This document shows, piece after piece, positions 18,754 to 27,722 of a stretch of DNA of 49,291 nt. The stretch is taken from assembly GCA_016188545.1 (NCBI GenBank), contig JACPHO010000007.1, positions 1 to 49,291 on the forward strand, in the 5' to 3' direction. The stretch comes from Candidatus Shapirobacteria bacterium. Its GTDB lineage: Bacteria; Patescibacteriota; Microgenomatia; UBA12405. Every line of letters starts with the position of its first letter. Within the stretch, counting starts at the first letter, position 1. The notes beneath the pieces are model-generated. The model ran no database searches. It saw only the letters and a list, made by a program, of their open reading frames with translations, and had not been told where the DNA came from. The position numbers and the translations under genes were made by a program.

Positions 18754-19450
18754 CTAATATGGATAGCTCGAGGAGCATATCGGTGATATCGCCATCAAGG
18801 CAATTTTTTAAATTGAACTCTTTGTTGATACGATGGTCTTTGATCTGATTGCGTGAGTAGTTATAGGTGCGGATTTTGTCGGCACGCATGGCTAGACCGA
18901 TTTTTTCGCGAGTAGAGCCGTTGGTAGCTAGTCGTTTATCCTCTTCGTTTTGCCATAGTTTGGCACGAAGTAAGGTCCAGGCAATTTCTTTGTTTTGTTC
19001 TTGGGAACGTTCTTGACGGACAGAGAAGGTTAGTCCTGTTGGTTTGTGAAGAAGACGAACAGCGGTGCTAACTTTGTTAACATTTTGACCTCCATTTCCG
19101 CCGGCTCGGGAAGCTGTTATTTCAACATCATCAGGATTGATGACTATATCATGTGAAGTTACTTGGGGGAGGACAACTACGGCAGCGGTTGAAGTTTGGA
19201 TACGACCCTTCTTTTCAGTAACAGGAACTCTTTGGACGCGGTGGGTACCTGTTTCCCACTTTAATTGGTCAAAGGCACCCATTCCAGATATTTTAATGAT
19301 ATTGCTGTCAACTTGGGAAACTTTCCAACCGACTTTTCCAGCATAACGACTATACATGTGCATAAGATCTTCCATCCATAGGGCTGATTCATCACCACCG
19401 GGACCGGGTCGAAATTCGAGTAGGGCAATGTTTGGGTTAATGGTTGGCAT
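18731..19450 (-). CDS. prfA: Class-I peptide chain release factor, RF1-like, lacking N-terminal domain
   Basis: [38 protein letters not shown] (PxT-type); [20 protein letters not shown] (GGQ). Confidence 0.85.
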   Translation of the reverse strand: MPTINPNIALLEFRPGPGGDESALWMEDLMHMYSRYAGKVGWKVSQVDSNIIKISGMGAFDQLKWETGTHRVQRVPVTEKKGRIQTSTAAVVVLPQVTSHDIVINPDDVEITASRAGGNGGQNVNKVSTAVRLLHKPTGLTFSVRQERSQEQNKEIAWTLLRAKLWQNEEDKRLATNGSTREKIGLAMRADKIRTYNYSRNQIKDHRINKEFNLKNCLDGDITDMLLELSILDAPETTN

Positions 19451-19493
19451 GTTTTATTGATTTAAGAAATATGATTTATGATATATGAATAAT

Positions 19494-19535
19494 ACAAAAA
19501 AAGCCGTTAGAAAACATTGTTTTCAAAACGGCTTT
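19494..19535 (-). terminator. Rho-independent terminator of rpmE
   Basis: On minus: AAAGCCGTT...GAAAACAATGTTTTC...AACGGCTTTTTTTG. Confidence 0.88.
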
Positions 19536-19542
19536 CAACTAG

Positions 19543-19815
19543 CTAATTTTTGTCAGCGGCTTTTTTAGCCTTTTTATCGGCAACCTTTTTAGCCTTAGCA
19601 GCTTTGTAGGTAACACCCTGAGTAACTTTTTCTTTAAACTTGTCGATACGTCCCTTAATGTCAACGAATTTTAGTTGTCCAGTGAAGAATGGGTGGCATT
19701 TGCTGCAGACCTCGACTTCAATAATTTCAACGGTTGAACCGGTAATAAATTTGTTGCCACAGGCACAGCTGACTTGGCAATCTTCAAAATATTTAGGATG
19801 AATAGCTTGTTTCAT
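19543..19815 (-). CDS. rpmE: Ribosomal protein bL31 (four-Cys type)
   Basis: [60 protein letters not shown]. Confidence 0.93.
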   Translation of the reverse strand: MKQAIHPKYFEDCQVSCACGNKFITGSTVEIIEVEVCSKCHPFFTGQLKFVDIKGRIDKFKEKVTQGVTYKAAKAKKVADKKAKKAADKN

Positions 19816-19854
19816 AGTAGTAGATTATAGCAAATATTTAATTAATTTGGGTTT

Positions 19855-19912
19855 TTGACAATTATGTATATTGATTTATATTATTGACATTGGGTAAATT
19901 ATGTATTATCAT
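19855..19912 (+). promoter_or_regulatory. Tandem promoters of toxin-antitoxin pair 2
   Basis: TTGACA-N16-TATATT (19855-19882) and TTGACA-N17-TATCAT (19884-19912); AATTATGTAT direct repeat at 19860 and 19897. Confidence 0.65.
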
Positions 19913-19918
19913 GGTTTT

Positions 19919-20158
19919 ATGACATACACAATTTCAATTTCGAGCAGGAAGCTAGGATATTTTCCTGAAGAATTACTAAAAAAAATGAAGATAAAAGGTA
20001 AGGGTAAAGTAGTAATTTTTGAGGATAATGGAAAGTGGGTGATTAAACCAGTAAAGGATATTATGGAATTTGCCGGAATGACTAAGAAAAAAATGCCTAA
20101 AGATTTTGATTATAGAGAGTATATGGAGACACACTACAATGAATCTGATAGATTCTAA
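19919..20158 (+). CDS. AbrB/VapB-like antitoxin
   Basis: MTYTISISSRKLGYFPEELLKKMKIKGKGKVVIFEDNGKWVIKPVKD, paired with PIN gene. Confidence 0.65.
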   Translation: MTYTISISSRKLGYFPEELLKKMKIKGKGKVVIFEDNGKWVIKPVKDIMEFAGMTKKKMPKDFDYREYMETHYNESDRF

Positions 20159-20537
20159 TGTTTGGATAAGATTGGCAGAAGGTCAGGTTGGGGTGGTTGA
20201 GTTTGTGAAATTTGTGAGAGATGGATCTAAGCAGTTTTATTTACCGGGAATTGTGGTCGCAGAGATAGAGTGGGTATTAAGGAGTGTCTACAAGAGAGAA
20301 ACGACTCAAATTATTGAGTTTGTAGATTCAATCGTGGGCATGAACAATTTGGTTGTATTTAGTGATATCAATATTAATAAGTCGTTGGATTATTTTCGAA
20401 AATATAATATTAAAATGATAGATGCCATGATTGCTTCAATTATGGATGGCAGTGATATGATTGTGAGTTATGATAGAGATTTTGACAAATTACCAGGGAT
20501 TAAGCGAGTTGAGCCAAAAGATCTGCTGGTGAAATAG
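20139..20537 (+). CDS. PIN-domain toxin (VapC-like)
   Basis: MNLIDSNVWIRLAEG...KMIDAMIASIMDGSDMIVSYDRDFDKLPGIKRVEP. Confidence 0.85.
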   Translation: MNLIDSNVWIRLAEGQVGVVEFVKFVRDGSKQFYLPGIVVAEIEWVLRSVYKRETTQIIEFVDSIVGMNNLVVFSDININKSLDYFRKYNIKMIDAMIASIMDGSDMIVSYDRDFDKLPGIKRVEPKDLLVK

Positions 20538-21831
20538 TTTTCTGTTCTCCAGTCGACATGTTTTTGAGGGTGACTTGATTGTTTTTGGCTTCATCTGGCC
20601 CAATCACTGCGACAAATGGTATGTTTTTGTCACTGGCATATTTGAACTGTTTACCGAGCTTGTCGGCGATAGGGTAGAGGAGCGTGTTGACATTATCTTT
20701 TCTCAATAAATTTGCCAACTTAATGCTTTCATTTTGTAATTCCGGAGAAAAAATGGATACTAAAACTTTGGCACTGGAAAGCGAATCTGGAACCATTTTT
20801 CGATCTTTTAAAATATCGCAAATTCTTTCAATACCAAATGAGCCACCGGTAGCCGGTATTTGTTTGGTGTCGCCAATGTAGCGGCCAATCAAATTATCAT
20901 AACGGCCGCAGCCGGCAATAGAGCCGACACCGCCATCAATTACCTCAAATTCCCAGACCGGGCCGGTGTAAGAGGCGAGTCCGCGGGCGATGGAAGTATC
21001 GAAACGATAGAGGTCTTCTGATATATTTAAAAGCTTAAAATAATCAAAAATTTGCTTTAATTCGTCCAGACTTTCTGAACCTATAGCTGTAGTGCCGACT
21101 GTAGATTTTAATTGTTCAATAATTTGATAATTATCCAAATTTAGGTAATTATTAGTATCGGTTATTTTTAGAATTTCGTTGGCCTGGTTTCCTTCCAGAC
21201 CTCTTTTTTTAGTTAGCTCCTGTAAGACGCCTTCACGACCGATTTTTTTTAGTTTGTCAACGGACATGCATATGCCATAAAACTTATCAGCAGGAATATT
21301 TAGATATTCTCGAAGACCATCTAAAAATTTTCGATTACTGATACGGGCGATATATTTATCAAAACCGAGATGGTCAACTATTTCTAAGCCCATTTGAATA
21401 AATTCGGCATCAGCTATCATGGAGGATGAGCCAATGGTGTCAGCATCACATTGAGTAAATTGACGATAGCGACCTTTTTGGGTATTTTCGGCGCGCCAAA
21501 CAGGTTGGATTTGGTAACGCTTGTAAGGAAAGGAAACTTTATCAAAATTTGCGGCTACTGCCCGGCACATCGCAGTCATTACTTCGTACTTAAGCATGAC
21601 ATCACGATTGCCGGGATCTTTGAATCGATAAAATTGTTTTTCGGCCTCTTCACCACTGACACCCAACATAAATTGGCTGTATTCTACGGCCGGAGTTTCG
21701 AGGGGTTCGTAGCCGTATTTTTCAAAAACCGATTTGAAAGTGTTGATGACAAATTCGCGTAATTTGATATCGGAGGCGAACCAATCATTGAAGCCACGAA
21801 GAGGTTGCGGTTTTAAAGAAGTATCAGTCAT
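20500..21831 (-). CDS. hisS: Histidyl-tRNA synthetase
   Basis: LRGFNDWF...KYGYEPLETPAVEY...VWRAENTQKGRYRQFTQCDADTIG; GLASYTGPVWEF; GGRYDNLIGRY-like. Confidence 0.95.
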   Translation of the reverse strand: MTDTSLKPQPLRGFNDWFASDIKLREFVINTFKSVFEKYGYEPLETPAVEYSQFMLGVSGEEAEKQFYRFKDPGNRDVMLKYEVMTAMCRAVAANFDKVSFPYKRYQIQPVWRAENTQKGRYRQFTQCDADTIGSSSMIADAEFIQMGLEIVDHLGFDKYIARISNRKFLDGLREYLNIPADKFYGICMSVDKLKKIGREGVLQELTKKRGLEGNQANEILKITDTNNYLNLDNYQIIEQLKSTVGTTAIGSESLDELKQIFDYFKLLNISEDLYRFDTSIARGLASYTGPVWEFEVIDGGVGSIAGCGRYDNLIGRYIGDTKQIPATGGSFGIERICDILKDRKMVPDSLSSAKVLVSIFSPELQNESIKLANLLRKDNVNTLLYPIADKLGKQFKYASDKNIPFVAVIGPDEAKNNQVTLKNMSTGEQKTISPADLLAQLA

Positions 21832-21846
21832 GGGTAGATTTTATCA

Positions 21847-23295
21847 TTAACCGGCTTCGAATATTTCTTTGTTGACGATTTTGCGGTTCCAATTTTCAGC
21901 AGCTTCCAATACATAAATTGTTGGTGGAAATTTAACGGTTGCTTCCCGGTCGACAACATAATTTTGATCGCGACTACGGCGTTCAGTGCTGAGTAGTACC
22001 GTATTTTCGCCGATATTGCTGAAGACTGCACCTTGGCCGGCGTTTACTGCCCAAATATTTCGGGCTACTTTGAGGGATTCCTGTCGCATAATGTTTACTG
22101 GATACAATTTCTTTTTAGCAAAAGTGTCATAGCGTCGTTCAACATCTTCCTCAAATTTATTCCCCCAGGTACGGTTAAAATCTGTATCTCTAAGTGCGGA
22201 TACCTGTGTCATTACTCGTCGGACGGTTTTGTCATATATGGGGTTGTTATTGGTTAGATTGGAAATTTTTTCTACCGAAAGTCGGCCATTGTATTTTTTT
22301 ATATATTCGCGGAGATTAGCCATATATTGTTCTAAGTTGGCCAAATTTTTCGGAGTAACCGGGCCGTTGGCACCGATTTCGGTATAATCAGTATCAGCGA
22401 CATACATTTGTAAGCCGGCATTGATACCATAATTTTCAAAAAGATCGACTTTATCGGCCATTTCATCAATGATCAAAGGTACAGGTTCTACCTTGGGATT
22501 AGACTTGTAAGTATCAAGATTGGGATTGAGTGTATAGCCACCCTGATAATCGAACTCATTGATGGTACAAAGCATGGTGGTTAAGTCTACCGATTCACCG
22601 GACAATCCTTTGACCACAACTTCCGGTAAACGAATTTTTTGCTCCCAAGTATCATCTGTTTTTAGGCGATCTATCTCAAATAGAAGCCCGGTAAACTGAA
22701 GAGCCTTTTCAGGATTTGAAGTTTTGGATAATCCCTGTTGAAGAGTATTGGCTAAACGCTGTTTTTGTTTGATCAATTCCCGTGTAGAAATTAAATTCAC
22801 TATTTCGTCATCAGATATTTGGCTAATTATATTTTGATCAATTAACTGGCGGGAATATTCAAGTTTGGGAGTATCATTGGGAATTCTTTGACCCAAAGAT
22901 TCTAAGTTATCCAGTTGCTGGCAGATTAGTCGGTTGTACAGGTCGTCATATTCAGGATCGGGTTGCTGTTTAAGGCGGGAAATTTCTCTTCCGGCAATTT
23001 CCTTTTGATATTTTAACTTCCTGTCGATAGCTCCTTGTTGGCGGCGGATGGCAGCCCTAGTTTCGTAACCAATTGTGTCAGCCCACCATTGACGAGCAAC
23101 AGTGGAAGTATCGGGCTGAGCAAGACTAGTATCCTTGTCCATTTGAGCCATTACATCAGCTTTTTCTTTTTGAGATATTTCCACAAGACTGGCTAAATCT
23201 TGAGACGAATTATATGGCGCCTGAAATTGGTCATAATTCCAAGATTGAGAGCGAGGGAGGACTTTGTTTTTAATATCAATGGGCTGAAAGGGCAA
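21847..23295 (-). CDS. Unknown 482-aa protein
   Basis: Long open frame, TTG start overlapping previous gene; family not recognised. Confidence 0.7.
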   Translation of the reverse strand: MPFQPIDIKNKVLPRSQSWNYDQFQAPYNSSQDLASLVEISQKEKADVMAQMDKDTSLAQPDTSTVARQWWADTIGYETRAAIRRQQGAIDRKLKYQKEIAGREISRLKQQPDPEYDDLYNRLICQQLDNLESLGQRIPNDTPKLEYSRQLIDQNIISQISDDEIVNLISTRELIKQKQRLANTLQQGLSKTSNPEKALQFTGLLFEIDRLKTDDTWEQKIRLPEVVVKGLSGESVDLTTMLCTINEFDYQGGYTLNPNLDTYKSNPKVEPVPLIIDEMADKVDLFENYGINAGLQMYVADTDYTEIGANGPVTPKNLANLEQYMANLREYIKKYNGRLSVEKISNLTNNNPIYDKTVRRVMTQVSALRDTDFNRTWGNKFEEDVERRYDTFAKKKLYPVNIMRQESLKVARNIWAVNAGQGAVFSNIGENTVLLSTERRSRDQNYVVDREATVKFPPTIYVLEAAENWNRKIVNKEIFEAG

Positions 23296-23461
23296 TGACC
23301 TGGTTTAAATCTGAAACAATGTTTCTGGCTAATTTTTGAGCATCCTGTTCTATAGCCTGGGAAACAGTAACTGATCTTTTGAACAGTCGCTGACCGAATA
23401 AACTATCCAACAAAGGATTGGACTTGACTTCATTTTTATAAATTTTCTCCGGTGATTTCAT
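23276..23461 (-). CDS. Small hypothetical protein
   Basis: MKSPEKIYKNEVKSNPLLDSLFGQRLFKRSVTVSQAIEQDAQKLARNIVSDLNQVIALSAH; between the two neighbours in the same direction. Confidence 0.5.
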   Translation of the reverse strand: MKSPEKIYKNEVKSNPLLDSLFGQRLFKRSVTVSQAIEQDAQKLARNIVSDLNQVIALSAH

Positions 23462-23489
23462 AATTTTTACTTTCATAATTTTTAATATT

Positions 23490-23735
23490 TTAATAACTTG
23501 ACCGATCACTTCTTTGTCTGGTTGGTAATCGGTCGGGAATAAATACATCAATGGTGGTCCGTTCACCATTTTCGATAGGTCCGGGACGACTGACCCAGCT
23601 ACCGGGTGGTTGATAAGAAATAGTAACGGTTTCTTCAGTCAGAAAGCCACCTGAAAATTTTTGGCATCGGGAAAGTATCGGTCCGTCCCGGCGCGGATCG
23701 TAATTTCTGATGCTAATGTCAACGGTTTTATTCAT
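23490..23735 (-). CDS. Small hypothetical protein
   Basis: 81-aa ORF, TAAAAT 6 nt before ATG. Confidence 0.5.
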   Translation of the reverse strand: MNKTVDISIRNYDPRRDGPILSRCQKFSGGFLTEETVTISYQPPGSWVSRPGPIENGERTTIDVFIPDRLPTRQRSDRSSY

Positions 23736-23765
23736 AATTTTATTTTAATTTAATAATTTGGGGAA

Positions 23766-23794
23766 CAAAAAAATCCCCCAAGAGCGGGGGATTT
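23766..23794 (-). terminator. Rho-independent terminator/attenuator in front of the hisS-containing operon
   Basis: On minus AAATCCCCC-GCTCTT-GGGGGATTTTTTT, 9-bp perfect stem and T run. Confidence 0.9.
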
Positions 23795-23816
23795 GAGAAT
23801 TTAAATAAGATTTGTT

Positions 23817-23897
23817 TTAGGTCGAAACAACACCCCGCTGGTTGGTGACCACGGTATGGGTGTGATGGAAAAAACAATTTGTCAGAGTAAAATTCAT
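23817..23897 (-). CDS. 26-aa leader peptide with His codons
   Basis: MNFTLTNCFFHHTHTVVTNQRGVVST*, between TATAAT and the terminator. Confidence 0.65.
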   Translation of the reverse strand: MNFTLTNCFFHHTHTVVTNQRGVVST

Positions 23898-23908
23898 ATT
23901 ATTTGTTG

Positions 23909-23936
23909 ATTATATACCATATCTCATAATATTCAA
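23909..23936 (-). promoter_or_regulatory. Promoter of the leader transcript
   Basis: On minus TTGAAT-N16-TATAAT; -10 ends 11 nt before the leader ATG. Confidence 0.7.
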
Positions 23937-23985
23937 TGGCCAAAAGAACCATTGATCAGTTAGAAGTGTTTATGAAGAGTTTGTA

Positions 23986-24474
23986 ATGAATACAAAAATT
24001 GCAATAATCGGAAACTATGCAGCGGGAAAGACTACATTTGCCAATAAGTTGGGAAAGTTGTTAAAAATAAAGGTATATCATCTCGATGAAATCTACTTTA
24101 GAAAAAAGAAAGATAACCCCGACTTTGATTGGGATAAATATCAAACCAAATTGGTCGGCAATAATAAGTGGATAATTGAAGGAAATTTTCCTAGAACGTG
24201 GGACATTAGAGTTGGTGCTGCCGACAAAGTGATTTTTTTTAACTTTCCAATATGGTTGTCTTTGTTTAGATACGTTTATAGAAAAATTAAGTTTAAAACT
24301 CGGGATGGAGTTGGACTAAAAGAAATAAAGAAAATTATATTTTTCCCCAAACTTAGGGTTGACGGTGATAAAGCGGTGATTTTTAGGTCAAACAAGGAGT
24401 CGGATGACTATCTAGGACGGCACCGTTGTAATTTGGTCACTTTTTTAGTATGTTTTTACCTGTTCTTCGGTTAA
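23986..24474 (+). pseudogene. FlaR/adenylate-kinase-like P-loop protein, 3' end replaced by IS sequence
   Basis: KIAIIGNYAAGKTTFANKLGKLLKIKVYHLDEIYF...WIIEGNFPRTWDIRV; reading frame enters the IS at 24419. Confidence 0.75.
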
Positions 24475-25578
24475 CAGTATTCAAATGACTCGGTGAAGAG
24501 TAAAATCAATGTCATGAAAAAAGATATGGTTGTGCCTATTGTTCAAGTAAAAGTGTAATTAGAAAAGGTGTCAGACGAGGAAAAATTAAATACTTTTGTA
24601 AAGATTGTCAACATTGGTTCCAAATTAATCGAACCATCACCAAGAAATTTGATACGAAAAAGGTTTTAAATCTTCATTTGTCTGGACTATCATTTCGAAA
24701 TTTAGGTGAGACTCTGGACATTAACGCTTCAACTGTTTATCGAAAGATTAAACCACTGTTAGAAGAGATGCCACATTGTGCTGATCTCTCCCGAGGCAAT
24801 GACAAGCACTATTCTGGCATCCTTCTCCTAGACGGCAAATACACTCATGTCAAAGGCTACAACGACAAGATTCCTGTTATCTATGGAATTGATTATCTAA
24901 CTCATGACATTGTTCATTTTGTTTTATCAAAAGGTGAAAACTACCAGACCTCTCTATCGTTCTTTCAATCTCTTCGGCTATTGGGTTATCCCCTTAAAGC
25001 TCTAGTGTGTGATGACAATCAAAATTTCCAATTAGCTTGTAGCCGAGTCTATCCTAAATCAGTAATTCAAATTTGTCACAATCACTACAAAGAAAACATT
25101 AGAAGACAGCTATTTGTTAGAAGTGACTCAACCTATCGACCATTTATGTATGAGATTGAACAATTGTTTTCTAGAAGAAGATCAATAGCAGAATTTTTCT
25201 CAATCATCAGAAAAATTCTGCTTAAGTACGGAAATGATCCTAAATGTCAGGGAGTAATCATTGATATTGAAAAAAGAAAGAATGTTCTTCTAGCCTATAT
25301 GCTCGATAAACATATTCCTAGAACCACAAACCTAATTGAATGTTTCAACTCTCATCTCGAAGGCAGACTAAAAAGTGTTAAAGGTTTCGAATCAATTGGT
25401 CATGCCAGATTATGGTTTAATGCCTACTTTATCAGAAGAAGATTAAAGCCGTTTACTGACTGTACCGGACAATTTAAGAAACTAAATGGTAAATGTTCAC
25501 TTGAAACCGTAATTCAAAACGAAACAAAATTTCAAACACTAAAACAAAAGTTCAGGTGACCGTTTTTGCAACGGTACG
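24419..25578 (+). mobile_element. Insertion sequence, about 1160 bp, 9-bp target duplication ATCTAGGAC
   Basis: ATCTAGGAC at 24410-24418 and 25579-25587; terminal inverted repeats ACCGTTGTAATTTGGTCAC / ACCGTTGCAAAAACGGTCAC. Confidence 0.92.
24514..25559 (+). CDS. DDE transposase, Mutator/IS256-superfamily-like (IS1249-type), needs -1 frameshift near start
   Basis: Zinc ribbon GCAYCSSK...YFCKDCQHWF in frame upstream of 24678; LLLDGKYTHVKG, ALVCDDNQNFQLACSRVYP, RTTNLIECFNSHLEGRLKSVKGF. Confidence 0.8.
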
Positions 25579-25591
25579 ATCTAGGACTGGG

Positions 25592-25666
25592 GGTGGCTGA
25601 AGGGACTCGAACCCTCGACCCTTCCCTTCACAGGGGAATGCTCTAACCAACTGAGCTACAGCCACC
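25592..25666 (-). tRNA. tRNA-His (GTG), with G-1
   Basis: GGTGGCTGTAGCTCAGTTGGTTAGAGCATTCCCCTGTGAAGGGAAGGGTCGAGGGTTCGAGTCCCTTCAGCCACC; anticodon loop CTGTGAA. Confidence 0.96.
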
Positions 25667-25725
25667 ATATACTCGCAATGCGAGAATTTTCAATTAACAA
25701 TTTTCAATTTACAATGAAAAGAGTT

Positions 25726-25755
25726 AAAAATAAATCCGCCAGTTTTTGGCGGATT
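25726..25755 (-). terminator. Rho-independent terminator
   Basis: On minus AATCCGCC-AAAAACT-GGCGGATT-TATTTTT. Confidence 0.75.
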
Positions 25756-25864
25756 CTGTCGATACAGTAATTACCGCCAATTACTTGGTGGTATGGTGAT
25801 GGTTTAAGATCACGATTACTGAATTCATTGTCAGTATTTTATCAATAAATAGGGTGATGTCAAA

Positions 25865-26641
25865 TTATTTCTTAGTCGGAGTTGGTTCGGGTTTGTAGTC
25901 GAGGTCGATTAGGCGAACAGCATTGTAGGTTTTAGTGGCCTTTTCATCAGGGCGGAGGATGGCGATTATGCGATGACCAGACTTAACATCTGTTTGTTTA
26001 ATTTTTTGCTGAGTTATTGATAGGTACTCAGTCTTAGTGTCCATGCGGATCTGGAAAAGAGTGTTCTTGTTGTGGGTAGGTACCAGTGTAAGAATTGAAC
26101 TAGTCTTAGACATGTCAACTATTTTACCTGTAGTTACGGTTTTTTTTATCTGTAACTTGGAAAGGTCGGTCACTATGATTCGTTTACCTAAAAAGGTGTT
26201 AGCCTGCGTGTCGTCGATACCAAGGACGAGAATGTCCTGACCGACTTTGAGTTTAGCAAGAGTGGTTTTGTTCCGGTTGGCGTCGATAATTGTCAAGGTT
26301 GGATCAAGTTGGATTATGCGCGTCTCATTGTGGTACTCAATACTGAGGGACTTGTCACTAACTTCGACAATCTTTCCTGCTATGGATTTTTTAGATGTGG
26401 AAGGGCTGATAATTTGCATGAGTTTTTCTTTGACTTTTTGTTGGACGACTTCACGAATTTTTTGGATATCATCGGAGACAGTGTTGGTTGGAGAGGCAGT
26501 AGGTGTGGCAACTTCTGTTGGTTCCGGAAGAATTGTGGGAACTTTGACAATGGCATTTGAGGGTTTTATGGCGAGGGCAAAAAATATCAAAGTTAAAAAT
26601 ATCATATTATATTTTGGCGGTAGAATAGGTAACCTGGACAT
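25865..26641 (-). CDS. Secreted/membrane-anchored hypothetical protein with beta-barrel-like repeats
   Basis: N-terminal hydrophobic segment, low-complexity PTEVATPTASPT linker, IAGKIVEVSDKSLSIEY / TTGKIVDMSKTSSILTL repeats. Confidence 0.6.
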   Translation of the reverse strand: MSRLPILPPKYNMIFLTLIFFALAIKPSNAIVKVPTILPEPTEVATPTASPTNTVSDDIQKIREVVQQKVKEKLMQIISPSTSKKSIAGKIVEVSDKSLSIEYHNETRIIQLDPTLTIIDANRNKTTLAKLKVGQDILVLGIDDTQANTFLGKRIIVTDLSKLQIKKTVTTGKIVDMSKTSSILTLVPTHNKNTLFQIRMDTKTEYLSITQQKIKQTDVKSGHRIIAILRPDEKATKTYNAVRLIDLDYKPEPTPTKK

Positions 26642-27086
26642 TTACTGTTGATTGGTTGTCGGCAGCATCAAAGGCATCGATTTGGATGTTGTTGAGACCT
26701 GACTCTAGGTCGATTTCCATCTTAAACTCACCTTTGTCTGAGGCAGTGGTCTGGAAGTGTTTGAGGCTGGTGTTGATAATTATTTGACTGTTGGGAGAGG
26801 CAGTACCAATGATTTCCAACAGGGAGTTGGCGACTATGTCTTCGTTTTTGGGACTGGAGATAATGAGTGTTGAATCAGGATTGGAAGTATTGTTAGTTTT
26901 TATGTCTTCGTTGATTTTGGTTTCTAGTGAAGATGAAGTTGGAGCCGGAGATGTTTCATTAATTACTGGAGTGGGAGCTGGTTGGCTGGCAGTTCTTTTA
27001 CTCTTTTGAGATGCCAAATAGCCTCCGGTGAGACCGAAGCCCAAAAGTGCGCCTAAAGTAATAGCTAGGGTGATTTCTTTAAACAT
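26607..27086 (-). CDS. Membrane-anchored Ig-like domain protein
   Basis: TM then IISSPKNEDIVANSLLEIIGTASPNSQIIIN...GLNNIQIDAFDAADNQSTVNVQVTY. Confidence 0.65.
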   Translation of the reverse strand: MFKEITLAITLGALLGFGLTGGYLASQKSKRTASQPAPTPVINETSPAPTSSSLETKINEDIKTNNTSNPDSTLIISSPKNEDIVANSLLEIIGTASPNSQIIINTSLKHFQTTASDKGEFKMEIDLESGLNNIQIDAFDAADNQSTVNVQVTYSTAKI

Positions 27087-27140
27087 GAGTAGTTGGTAGA
27101 TGATACCACGGAAGGGGGTTGGTAAATGTTAAAATCAGGT

Positions 27141-27719
27141 ATGGAAATAAAAAATAATGGTCAAAACGGCTTGCAAATTATTGGTAAAAAAGAAACAGTA
27201 TTGGTAAATCCTTCGGGAGATACCCTGAAAAAATCAAGCTCTCGAGTAATTTTATATAACCGGAAAGTTGAAACTGGTTTACTAACCATGGAAAATAAAG
27301 TTCTGATAATCGGACCGGGAGAGTATGAGGTTGGTGGTGTAGAAATTAATGGTCATAACGACGGTGAGAGTGGAGTGGTGTATTCGGTAGCAATTGATGG
27401 ACTAACTGTGGCAATACTGGGAAGTATGAAAGGAGAATTGAGTGAAAAAAAGATTGATAAGATCGGCGCCGCCGATGTTTTATTGGCAGATATCAGTGGT
27501 TGTGGTGAGTCACAGAGTAAGGTACTTCTAAAACTAGCAAAGAAATGGGGTATAAATTATCTACTACCTTACGGACAAAGGATCGGTGGTACTGAAATTC
27601 ATGACTTTTTAAATGTGGCTGATAATGAGGGTTTGGAGCCGGTGTCCAGTCTTAAAATGGATAAGGACACATTACCTGAGGGAATGGAAACAGTGTTATT
27701 AAAGGAGACTTTAACTTAA
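27141..27719 (+). CDS. Degenerate metallo-beta-lactamase-fold-like protein
   Basis: GPGEYEVGGVEINGH..., no HxHxDH motif; ATG at 27141 favoured because TAAAAT lies 5 nt upstream. Confidence 0.55.
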   Translation: MEIKNNGQNGLQIIGKKETVLVNPSGDTLKKSSSRVILYNRKVETGLLTMENKVLIIGPGEYEVGGVEINGHNDGESGVVYSVAIDGLTVAILGSMKGELSEKKIDKIGAADVLLADISGCGESQSKVLLKLAKKWGINYLLPYGQRIGGTEIHDFLNVADNEGLEPVSSLKMDKDTLPEGMETVLLKETLT

Positions 27720-27722
27720 GAT

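Noticed and set aside
23933-23955. TCAATGG/CCATTGA hairpin between the divergent leader and kinase genes
   Set aside because: Seven-bp stem overlapping the -35 region; could be an operator but nothing else supports it.
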